A DNA stretch of 64,000 bases. It comes from Deinococcales bacterium (lineage in GTDB: Bacteria; Deinococcota; Deinococci; Deinococcales; Trueperaceae). The position numbers were made by a program, and so were the translations under genes. The notes under the pieces were generated by a model. It made no database searches. It saw only the letters and a list, made by a program, of their open reading frames with translations, and was not told the origin of the DNA. This document shows, in pieces, positions 57,229-64,000 of this stretch. Positions within the stretch are counted from its first letter, which is position 1. Each line of letters begins with the position of its first letter. Location: NCBI GenBank assembly GCA_012515535.1, contig JAAYYF010000077.1, forward strand, positions 1 through 64,000, in the 5' to 3' direction.

Positions 57229-59331
57229 TCAGACCAGCGCCACGACCTCCTCGCGCAGCTGCGCGAGGACCTGCTGCAGGGTGGCGGCCACCTCCTCGGC
57301 GCACGCCGCCACCAGCCGATCGGCTTGCGCCAGCGCCGCGTGCGCCTCGTCCATCTGCTCCATGCTGAGCGCCGCCTGCGCGTAGGCCAGCGCCCCCTCG
57401 GCCAGCGTCTCGGGCGGCAGCGCCAGGTCGAGCAGCTTGCGGTAGAGGCGCATGGCGGCCTGCGGCTCGGCGCGCGCCGCGGCCAGGTCGGCGGCCGCCA
57501 GGTAGTGCGCGTAGGCGGCGTCGGGGGAGCCGCCCAGCTCGAACTGCGTGGCCGTGAGCTCGGAGAACGCCAGCGGCGCGTGCTGCTCCAGCCAGGTGGC
57601 GATGCGCAGGTGCAGGAGCGGGCGGTCGGCGTACGGCACCATGGTGAGGATCGCCTGGCGCACGAGCTCGCTCTGGAAGCGGTACTCCACCTCGTCGGGG
57701 ATGGCCGACGACGCCTGCGCCACCAGCAGGTTCTCGCGCGTCAGCACCCGGATGTCCTCGCTCACGCTGGGGCCGCCGAGCTCGCGAAGCAGGCCCTCCC
57801 AGGTGACCTCGCCCACCAGCGCGGCGTGCGCCAGCAGCCGCCGCGGCGCCGCCCCCAGCAGGTCGATGCGCGCCTGCAGCAGCGAGGCGAGCGAGCCCGA
57901 GAAGGCGTCCTCCTGCGTGACCGACAGCGCGCGCCCCAGCTCCAGCACGTGCGCCGGCACGCCGCCCACCTGCTCGACCAGCGGGGCGGCCATGGCGCGC
58001 ACCTGCGGGCTGGTGAGCGCCTCGAGCAGCTGCAGGCTGTCGTCGCGGCCCAGCGGCGGCAGCTCGAGGGCGTTCGGCGGCTGCCCCTCCAAGCGGCCGC
58101 GGCTCGTGCGCAGCACCAGCACCGGCGCCTCCGCCTGCAGCAGCAGCGAGAGGAACTCGAGCAGGGTGGCGTCGCGCGGCTCGTTCTCCACCAGCAGCAC
58201 CAGCGCCTCCGGGCCGCCGGGGCGACCGGGGATGGCGGTCAGCAGGTCGCGCCACGCCAGCGCCGTGCGGTCGACGCTGCGGCGCTCGAGACGCGTCCAG
58301 GTCTTGATGGGCGCCAGCTCCAGGCTGCCGAGCACCAGGCGGTGCCAGCGGGGCTGGTCGGGCAGCAGCTCGTCGAGCACGCGCTGCACGCGCGCCACCG
58401 CGCTGCGCTCCTCCTCGCCCAGGCGCAGGCCGAACAGCTGCCGCGCCAGCGGGTCCCAGGTGAACTCCTCGTTCGGTCGCTCCCGGAACCAGAAGGTGGC
58501 GCCGCGGCGCCCCAGGCGCCGGGTGAACTCGCGCAGCAGCCGCGTCTTGCCGCAGCCCGCCTCGCCCACCAGCCACAGCTCGCGGGCGGTGCGGCCATGG
58601 GCTACCTCGGCGAACGCCTGCTCCAGCGTCGCCAGCTCCTGGTCGCGACCCACGAACGGCAGGTGCCCGTAGGGGTCGGAGTGGCGCCGCAGCGGCGCGC
58701 GCACCAGCCGGTGGACGGAGGTGACGTTCGGGAAGCCGCGCAGCTCGATGGGGCCGGTGCTCTCGTACAGCAGCCGGTAGCGGGTGGCGGCGTACGTCTC
58801 GGGGCCCACCCACACCTCGCCCGGCTCGGCGGCCTCCTCGAGGCGCGAGGCCAGGTTCACGGCGCTGCCCATGACGGTGTAGCTGCGCACCCGCCCGGAG
58901 CCGACGGCGCCCGCGATCACCACCCCCGTGTTCACGCCGGCGCGGCCCTTGAGCGGCAGCCCGCGGGCGGCGCCCACCTCCTCGATGGCGTTGAGGCTGG
59001 CGGCGGCGGCGAGCACGGCGCGCTGCGGGTCGTCGGGGTGCGAGTGCGGGGCGCCGAACAGGGCGATGAGGCCGTCGCCGCGCAGCGAGTCGACGTAGCC
59101 GTCGTACGACTCGATGACGCCCGCCACCACGGTGAGCACCTCGTCGGCCAGGTCGCGCATCTCCTCGGGGTCGAGGTCGCGCGTGAGGGTGCTGAAGCCC
59201 GCCATGTCGATGAACACGCTGGTGACGCGACGGCGCTCGCGCGCCGAGACGTCGCGCGTAAGCTCGGTGCCGCACATGCCGCAGAAGCGCATGCCGGCCG
59301 GGTTGGCGGTGCCGCAGGCGGAGCAGATCAC
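57229..59331 (-). CDS. Zinc-ribbon, class III cyclase-like and AAA/STAND-type ATPase protein
   Basis: A 700-residue signalling protein. C3, C6, C17 and C20 form a zinc ribbon. A class III nucleotidyl cyclase domain follows (about 34-215), with the metal aspartates D42 (VFIDMAGFS) and D86 (RGDGLIALFG) and the transition-state pair in VNLASRLE. The residue that usually selects adenine, the Lys of KxxGD, is Ser82 here, and the partner position before YTVMG is also Ser. An NTPase domain starts near 235 (PFVGRDQELATLEQAF, Walker A GEAGCGKT), and the C-terminal third is helical TPR-like. It may make cAMP, use another nucleotide, or be a non-catalytic sensor. Confidence 0.88.
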   Translation of the reverse strand: MICSACGTANPAGMRFCGMCGTELTRDVSARERRRVTSVFIDMAGFSTLTRDLDPEEMRDLADEVLTVVAGVIESYDGYVDSLRGDGLIALFGAPHSHPDDPQRAVLAAAASLNAIEEVGAARGLPLKGRAGVNTGVVIAGAVGSGRVRSYTVMGSAVNLASRLEEAAEPGEVWVGPETYAATRYRLLYESTGPIELRGFPNVTSVHRLVRAPLRRHSDPYGHLPFVGRDQELATLEQAFAEVAHGRTARELWLVGEAGCGKTRLLREFTRRLGRRGATFWFRERPNEEFTWDPLARQLFGLRLGEEERSAVARVQRVLDELLPDQPRWHRLVLGSLELAPIKTWTRLERRSVDRTALAWRDLLTAIPGRPGGPEALVLLVENEPRDATLLEFLSLLLQAEAPVLVLRTSRGRLEGQPPNALELPPLGRDDSLQLLEALTSPQVRAMAAPLVEQVGGVPAHVLELGRALSVTQEDAFSGSLASLLQARIDLLGAAPRRLLAHAALVGEVTWEGLLRELGGPSVSEDIRVLTRENLLVAQASSAIPDEVEYRFQSELVRQAILTMVPYADRPLLHLRIATWLEQHAPLAFSELTATQFELGGSPDAAYAHYLAAADLAAARAEPQAAMRLYRKLLDLALPPETLAEGALAYAQAALSMEQMDEAHAALAQADRLVAACAEEVAATLQQVLAQLREEVVALV

Positions 59332-59344
59332 GGACGCACCCCCC

Positions 59345-60628
59345 TCACCAGCCCAGCAGCGGGGCCGGGTCGATGAACGGGCTGTTGCCGCTCAGGCCGC
59401 GGCGCGCGTAGAACTGCAGGACGTCGTTGCGCGTCAAGGTTCCCCCTCCGAGGTAGCCGAGCACCGTGCCCTGCGGCACGGCCTGCAGCGGCTCGACGAC
59501 CGGCTCACGGAGGTTGATGTAGACGGTGACGAGGTCGTCGTCGTGCTGTAGCGCCAACATGTAACCCAGGTTGGCGCCCATGTAGGTAACCGCGGCCACG
59601 CGGCCGTTCTGCACGGCGCGCACGGCGGCGTTGGGCACCGGTGCGCGGATGGCGATGTACGAGTTGTTCCCCTCGCCGAAGCGGGTCAGCAGCTCGGCGT
59701 TCTCGAAGGGGCGGATGAAGCCGCCGGGGTTGGCGACCAGCGGCGTGGCGAGCGCGTCGGCGCGGGCGCGCGCCAGGTCGGCCTGGCGCTGCAGCTCCTG
59801 CTGGCGGGCGCGGTCGGCGGCGAAGCGCGCGGCCTCCTCGCGGGCGCGGCGCTCCTCCTCGCGCAGGCGCGCGATCTCGGCCTCGAGCGCGTTGGTGACG
59901 TCGCCCAGGCTGCGCTCCAGGCGCGTCTGCTCCTCGAGCAGCGCCTCCTGCTGGATCATCTGCCCGGCCTGGGTGGCGTTGAGCTCCTCGATGATCTCCG
60001 CCAGGCGCGCCTGCGAGCTCCGCAGCTCGGCCTCGGCCTGGGCCAGCTCGGCCTCGGCCTGCTCCAGCTGGGCGATCTGCTGCGCCAGCCGCTCGCGCTC
60101 GGCGTCGAGCTCGGTGAGCACCCCGTCCATCTCGCGGATCACGGCGGCGTCCTGCTCGGCGAGCAGCCCCAGGTAGTGGTTGCGCACGCGCAGGTCGTGG
60201 AACGACCGGCTCTGGGCCAGGCCGGCGGCGGTGCGGCGTCCGCGCTGCTTGTAGAGGCTGACCAGCAGGTCCTGCACGCGCACCTCCAGTTCGCTCATGC
60301 GTGCGTTCAGCTCGGCGATCCGCGCCTCGGTGTCGGTGCGCTCGGCCGTGAGCGCCTCGATCTGGGCCAGTACCTCGTCGCGCTCGCGGCGCTTCTGGGC
60401 CAGCTGCGCGCTGACCTCGTCGCGCTCCGTCAGGCGCCGGCGGAGCTGCGCCGCCGTCTCGCCGAGCGCCGCCTCGATGCCGCGCAGCTGAGCGGCGCGC
60501 TCCTCGAGGAGCTGCTGGTAGCGCCGTTGGTCCTGCTCGAGGGCCTGACGCTCGGGGCTGCTCAGCTCGACCTGGGCCAACGCCAGGCCCGACGTCAGCA
60601 CCGAGATGAGCAGCAAGACGCGCAGCAC
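59345..60628 (-). CDS. EnvC-like coiled-coil protein with degenerate LytM (M23) domain
   Basis: A secreted murein-hydrolase activator of 427 residues. A signal peptide (LLLISVLTSGLALAQ) is followed by about 270 residues of almost continuous coiled coil and a C-terminal LytM-like domain (about 310-427; ITRFGE-like LLTRFGE, VQNGRVAAVTYMGANLGYML, VPQGTVLGYLGG). All zinc ligands are missing: the first HxxxD is absent and the HxH is replaced by QFYAR. It therefore resembles EnvC, which activates amidases without being an enzyme, and its neighbour is ftsX, as in PcsB/EnvC systems. The amidase at 53900 is a possible client. The GTG start is six bases after a TAGACT box. Confidence 0.88.
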   Translation of the reverse strand: MLRVLLLISVLTSGLALAQVELSSPERQALEQDQRRYQQLLEERAAQLRGIEAALGETAAQLRRRLTERDEVSAQLAQKRRERDEVLAQIEALTAERTDTEARIAELNARMSELEVRVQDLLVSLYKQRGRRTAAGLAQSRSFHDLRVRNHYLGLLAEQDAAVIREMDGVLTELDAERERLAQQIAQLEQAEAELAQAEAELRSSQARLAEIIEELNATQAGQMIQQEALLEEQTRLERSLGDVTNALEAEIARLREEERRAREEAARFAADRARQQELQRQADLARARADALATPLVANPGGFIRPFENAELLTRFGEGNNSYIAIRAPVPNAAVRAVQNGRVAAVTYMGANLGYMLALQHDDDLVTVYINLREPVVEPLQAVPQGTVLGYLGGGTLTRNDVLQFYARRGLSGNSPFIDPAPLLGW

Positions 60629-60634
60629 GCGGTC

Positions 60635-60640
60635 AGTCTA
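60635..60640 (-). promoter_or_regulatory. -10 box TAGACT of the EnvC-like gene, leaderless arrangement
   Basis: TAGACT (minus strand) is followed by six bases and the GTG start. The gene thus has its own promoter, separate from ftsX upstream. Confidence 0.5.
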
Positions 60641-60735
60641 GCAACGGCAGGAGAGCGCTTGATGGGAGCCAGGTAAGACGCGCTGTGAGTGGCGTCACGC
60701 CGACCGGCGTCGGCGCCGGGTCGACGGAGGCGCGT

Positions 60736-61596
60736 TCAGTCCTCTTCGCGCAGGTGCTGCGCCACCGCGATGGCGCTGCCGCCCAGCCCCACCAGCAGCG
60801 CCAGCAGCGTGAGCAGCAGCGTGATCTGCGCCAGCAGCACGTTGTCGCGCACGAACGGCACGAACGAGAACTGCTCGGAGAGGCGCATGACGGCGAACTG
60901 GTAGCCGGGGATCGAGAGGCCCAGCGTCAGCACGGCGCTGATGAGGCCGAGCAGGAACCCCTCGATGAGGAACGGCGCGCGGATGAACGAGTGCGAGGCG
61001 CCCACCAGGCGCATCACGTCGATCTCCTCGCGGCGCGCGGTGATGGCAGCGCGGATCGAGTTGACGATGGCGAACAGCGCCGCGCCCAGCAGGATCACCA
61101 CCAGGATGGAGCCGCCCACGCGGAGCACGTCGTTGATGGCGAGGAACGTCTCGACGGCCTCGCTGGAGTCGTCGACCTCGGTGACGCCCGGCAGCTGCTC
61201 GAGGCGCAGCCGCACCACGCTGGTGTGCGCCGGGTCGTGCAGGTGCACGTGGAAGGTGTCGGGCAGCGGGTTCTCGACCAGCCCCGCCGCCCGGCCCAGC
61301 GAGGGCAGGTCGGCGATCATGCCGGCCAGCGCCTCGCTCTTGGAGACGAACTGCACCCGCTCCACCTCGGGCCAGGCGCGGATGGTGCTGGTGAGCTGCG
61401 CCACGTCGGAGCCGTCGGCCAGGTAGGCGGCCATCTCGAGCTCGCCCTGCAGCGTCTGGAGCGCCTGGTTGAGGTTCACGCTCAGCAGGCTGAAGCCCAC
61501 CAGGATGGTGAGCGACAGCGTCATGGTGGTGAGCGTCGAGACGCTCGCCACCCAGTTCGAGCGGATGGCACGCATGGCCTGCGCTAGGGCGTACAT
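60736..61596 (-). CDS. ftsX: Cell-division protein FtsX
   Basis: The membrane subunit of the FtsEX complex, which transmits ATP hydrolysis to cell-wall hydrolase activators. The 286-residue protein has an N-terminal helix ([19 protein letters not shown]), an extracytoplasmic loop (about 45-165) and three C-terminal helices. The conserved segment [31 protein letters not shown] precedes helix 3, of which [14 protein letters not shown] is the FtsX signature. GGAGGG precedes the ATG. The gene order FtsX then EnvC-like fits a functional pair. The usual ftsE neighbour is absent; an unrelated dehydrogenase gene lies upstream. Confidence 0.93.
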   Translation of the reverse strand: MYALAQAMRAIRSNWVASVSTLTTMTLSLTILVGFSLLSVNLNQALQTLQGELEMAAYLADGSDVAQLTSTIRAWPEVERVQFVSKSEALAGMIADLPSLGRAAGLVENPLPDTFHVHLHDPAHTSVVRLRLEQLPGVTEVDDSSEAVETFLAINDVLRVGGSILVVILLGAALFAIVNSIRAAITARREEIDVMRLVGASHSFIRAPFLIEGFLLGLISAVLTLGLSIPGYQFAVMRLSEQFSFVPFVRDNVLLAQITLLLTLLALLVGLGGSAIAVAQHLREED

Positions 61597-61660
61597 CAGC
61601 CCTCCCGCCTACAGGTGAACGTCTCGCGATGCGCCCGCGGGGTCACGCGCTGAATCTACC

Positions 61661-62650
61661 TCACAGAGCCGCGATGACCGCGTCGGTGAACGTCTCCGTG
61701 GTGGCCTCGCCGCCCAGGTCGGGGGTGAGCGGACCGCGCTCGAGCACGGCGTCCACGGCCGCTTCGACGCGCCGGGCGGTCTCCTGCTCGTCGAGGTGGT
61801 CGAGCAGCATCGCCACGGTGAGGAAGGTGGCGGTGGGGTTGGCGACGCCGCGCCCGGCGATGTCGGGGGCGCTGCCGTGCACCGGCTCGAAGATGGCGTA
61901 CTTCTCGCCGACGTTGGCGCTCGGGGCGATGCCGAGACCGCCGGTGAGGCCGGCCATCAGGTCGGAGAGGATGTCGCCGAACAGGTTGGTGGCCACCAGC
62001 ACGTCGAACGCCTCGGGGTCGCGCACCAGCTTCATGGCGGCGGCGTCGACGATGATGTCGTAGGTCTCGACGTCGGGGTACTCCTTGGCCACCTCCAGCA
62101 CCGTCTCGAGGAACAGGCCCGAGGTGAGGGGCAGCACGTTGGCCTTGTGCACCACCGCCAGGCGCTTGCGGCGGCGGCGCGCCTGCTCCAGCGCCACGCG
62201 CGCGATGCGCTCGGAGGCCCGCTTGGTGACGACGGCGTCGGCGATGGCGATGTCGCCGTAGCGGCGCTCCTGCTCGACGTAGAGGCCCTCGGTGTTCTCG
62301 CGCACCATGAGCATGTCGAGGCCCGGCACGGTGCCCGGCACGGGGTGCGACACCGAGGGGCGCAGGTTCGCGTAGAGGTCGAGCTTCTTGCGCATGAAGC
62401 GGATGGCGCCGTTGTGGCCCGGCACCTTGCGCGACGGGCTGGTGAAGGCGCCCGCCAGGGTGGCGTCGGCGGCCTTTACGGCCTCCAGGGTGGCGTCGGG
62501 AACGCTGGTGCCGTGGCGTTCGAAGGTGGCCCAGCCGGCCTCCGCCTCCGTGAAGGCGAGGTCCAGGCCGGTGGCTTCGAGCAGTCGACGGGCGGCGGGG
62601 ATGACCTCCCGGCCGATGCCGTCGCCCGGGATCAGGCAGATGGTACGCAT
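61661..62650 (-). CDS. Homoisocitrate dehydrogenase (isocitrate/isopropylmalate dehydrogenase family)
   Basis: Oxidatively decarboxylates homoisocitrate to 2-oxoadipate in the alpha-aminoadipate route to lysine. The 329-residue protein has the family motifs [36 protein letters not shown] and [16 protein letters not shown], then [20 protein letters not shown] and [12 protein letters not shown]. The segment [26 protein letters not shown], of which [18 protein letters not shown] is the specificity region, reads like the Thermus thermophilus homoisocitrate enzyme as I remember it. I choose ATG 62650 after GAGGAGAAG; the frame is open for 31 more codons without family content. No other lysine gene is nearby. 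Confidence 0.88.
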   Translation of the reverse strand: MRTICLIPGDGIGREVIPAARRLLEATGLDLAFTEAEAGWATFERHGTSVPDATLEAVKAADATLAGAFTSPSRKVPGHNGAIRFMRKKLDLYANLRPSVSHPVPGTVPGLDMLMVRENTEGLYVEQERRYGDIAIADAVVTKRASERIARVALEQARRRRKRLAVVHKANVLPLTSGLFLETVLEVAKEYPDVETYDIIVDAAAMKLVRDPEAFDVLVATNLFGDILSDLMAGLTGGLGIAPSANVGEKYAIFEPVHGSAPDIAGRGVANPTATFLTVAMLLDHLDEQETARRVEAAVDAVLERGPLTPDLGGEATTETFTDAVIAAL

Positions 62651-62877
62651 GGTCTTCTCCTCGTCGTGCCGGGGCCCCGTCGGCGGTCGGGGGCCGAGGC
62701 GCCGGGCGGAGCGGCCGGGCGCGCTCCGGCGAAGCGGGTCCAAGGTACCACGGGGTCACGGCTCGGTCGCACCTGAAGGAGCGCGCGGGACGGCAACTGG
62801 TAGGATGCGGCACGAGCAACGTGAAACGGGCGCGGGGGAGGGTCGCCGATGGTGAGCTTCGTACCGGGAGGAGCCGT

Positions 62878-63720
62878 GTGACGGCGCTGCAGGGCCGCAT
62901 CGAGCCAGGGACCGTGGCCAACGTGCTGCAGTACCTGGCGCTGGGGCGCGCCAGCGGGCGCCTAACGCTGGTGCACGAGGCGGCGCTGCAGGGCCACGTC
63001 TGGTTCGACGCCGGCCGCGTGGTGTGCGTGGAGGCGCGGCCGTTCCGCGACGCCTCCGCCCTGGGGGCGCTGCTGGCCTGGGACGAGGGGCGCTTCGCCT
63101 TCCGCGACGGCGAGGCGCCGCCGCTGCGGAGCATGGACGACGAGGTCGAGGTGCTCCTCCTGAAGGCCGCCAGGCGCCCCGAGCGGCTGCGGCCCGCGCT
63201 CGCCGCGGCGCAGCTGGGCCCCGACGCCGTGCTGGCCGCCGCCCGCAGCGACGGCAACGTCACCGTCGTCGAAGCGTCCACCCACGCCCCGCCGGGCGAG
63301 GTGCTGCTGTCGCTGGCGGCCCTCCACCTGTGGCGCCGCCTCGACGGCGCCAGCAGCCTGCGCCAGCTGGCGGAGGCGGGCGGCCGCGGCGTGGACGAGC
63401 TGGTGGCCGCCGCCGGCGAGCTCATGGACCACGGCCTGGCGGAGTTCGCCTGGCTGGTGGTGGCCGACCCGCGCTTCGCCGAGGAGCTGGCGCGCGAGGC
63501 CGTCGACCTCGTGGGCCCGGTGGGGGCGGTGATCGTCGAGGACGCCTTCCACGCCCTGGGCTTGCAGCCGCACGCCCTGCCGGTCGAGGCGGTAGACGAG
63601 CTGCTGGCCGAGCTCGGGCGCTCGTTCCCGGGCGTGGCGGTCTCGGAGTTCATGTGGCGCGCCGAGGCGCTGCGCGACCTCTTCGCCCTAGAGCCCGCGC
63701 CGCTGGAGCGCGCGAGGTGA
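62878..63720 (+). CDS. DUF4388 protein, probable signalling or adaptor protein
   Basis: A 280-residue soluble protein. The DUF4388 domain covers about residues 4-85: LQGRIEPGTVANVLQYLALG, GRLTLVHEAALQGHVWFDAG and ALGALLAWDEGRFAFRDGEA. A winged-helix-like segment (LWRRLDGASSLRQLAEAGGR) and a C-terminal domain follow (about 205-275; DLVGPVGAVIVEDAFHALG), resembling the helper domains found after DUF4388 in gliding and pilus regulators. The start GTG 62878 lies after GGGAGGAG; an earlier in-frame GTG has no such signal. It is coupled by GTGA overlap to the next, incomplete gene. Confidence 0.7.
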   Translation: MTALQGRIEPGTVANVLQYLALGRASGRLTLVHEAALQGHVWFDAGRVVCVEARPFRDASALGALLAWDEGRFAFRDGEAPPLRSMDDEVEVLLLKAARRPERLRPALAAAQLGPDAVLAAARSDGNVTVVEASTHAPPGEVLLSLAALHLWRRLDGASSLRQLAEAGGRGVDELVAAAGELMDHGLAEFAWLVVADPRFAEELAREAVDLVGPVGAVIVEDAFHALGLQPHALPVEAVDELLAELGRSFPGVAVSEFMWRAEALRDLFALEPAPLERAR

Positions 63721-64000
63721 ACGTGCGTTACGTGGTGATCGTCCGCGAGCCCCTCCCCGACGACCTGACGGGCGCCGCCCGCCGCCTGGCGCAGCGCTTC
63801 GGCCTGCCGCTGGAGCGTGCTGAGCGCCTGCTGGGAAGGGCGCCGGGCCCGCTCACGCGGCCGGTGCCCGAGCGCGAGGCGCGCCACGTGGCGGCGGTGC
63901 TGCGCAGCGCCGGGCTGAACGTGGAGGTGCGCGAGGGCGACGCGAACGGCCGCGTGATGGAGTGGTTGCTGCCCGAGCTGGACGGCCCGGGGGCGGCGGG
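63717..64000 (+). CDS. Incomplete gene at the right edge, N-terminal ClpS/L7-L12-like segment
   Basis: An open frame starts at GTG 63717, overlapping the stop of the DUF4388 gene, and runs off the window. The 94 visible residues begin VNVRYVVIVREPLPDDLTGA. They continue with alternating helices (RLAQRFGLPLERAERLLGRA, then EREARHVAAVLRSAGLNVEV). The pattern of a strand, two helices and a final AGxxVEV strand recalls the ClpS/ribosomal L7-L12 C-terminal fold used as a docking module. The rest of the protein is outside the window, so the function is unknown. Confidence 0.6.
   Translation, partial: MNVRYVVIVREPLPDDLTGAARRLAQRFGLPLERAERLLGRAPGPLTRPVPEREARHVAAVLRSAGLNVEVREGDANGRVMEWLLPELDGPGAA

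Noticed and set aside
1-64000. tRNA, rRNA and CRISPR arrays
   Set aside because: I looked for cloverleaf ends, conserved rRNA segments and regularly spaced repeats and found none; a covariance-model search would be needed to exclude small RNAs.

Overview
This window is a stretch of very GC-rich bacterial chromosome. The gene content points to Deinococcota, most likely a Truepera-like lineage. The clearest marker is a homoisocitrate dehydrogenase that reads like the Thermus/Deinococcus enzyme of alpha-aminoadipate lysine synthesis. Several genes also start a few bases after a TANNNT box with no Shine-Dalgarno sequence, the leaderless arrangement known from Deinococcus. The lineage is my inference; no rRNA or other phylogenetic marker lies in the window.

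Region 1 (1-19.9 kb) is devoted to peptide and amino-acid scavenging. Three Opp/Dpp-type import operons encode a binding protein and two permeases each, but no ATPases. They are accompanied by an M28 peptidase (cut by the window start), a proline-iminopeptidase-like hydrolase, an M19 dipeptidase, a second alpha/beta hydrolase, a creatinase-like M24 protein and a DUF1028 protein. One operon begins with an IclR regulator that has an excellent promoter but no ordinary start codon. A cysQ-like phosphatase and a TipA-type MerR regulator with a textbook operator lie between the first two operons.

Region 2 (19.9-28.6 kb) is a nonulosonic (sialic/legionaminic-type) acid module: DegT aminotransferase, CMP-sugar synthetase, CBS-nucleotidyltransferase (PtmE type), NeuB-type synthase, NeuD-type acetyltransferase, a DUF4910 protein, a glycosyltransferase and a divergent NodB-like protein. 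The dehydratase and hydrolysing epimerase expected for a complete pathway are not here.

Region 3 (28.6-52 kb) is a large exopolysaccharide or glycan locus. It holds an initiating sugar-phosphate transferase (PglC type), five glycosyltransferase domains, an O-antigen-ligase-like protein, two FemAB/GNAT-fold proteins of identical length, a flippase-type ABC exporter, two Wzz-type chain-length proteins (one fused to a kinase-like domain whose P-loop is destroyed), rmlABCD for dTDP-rhamnose, and a tandem pair of paralogous lipoproteins with a large domain I do not recognise.

Region 4 (52-64 kb) is cell envelope and signalling: two DUF4388 proteins, a NUDIX hydrolase, an amidase_3 cell-wall hydrolase, a YhcB/ZapG-like protein, an HExxH protein, a zinc-ribbon/cyclase/AAA protein, an EnvC-like coiled-coil protein beside ftsX (ftsE absent), homoisocitrate dehydrogenase, and an incomplete gene at the right edge. 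Between 56,749 and 57,228 lies a gene-free 316-bp element bounded by perfect 24-bp inverted repeats and containing a perfect 34-bp palindrome.

I saw no rRNA, tRNA, CRISPR array or transposase gene. Many adjacent genes overlap by four bases (GTGA or ATGA), which suggests tight translational coupling.
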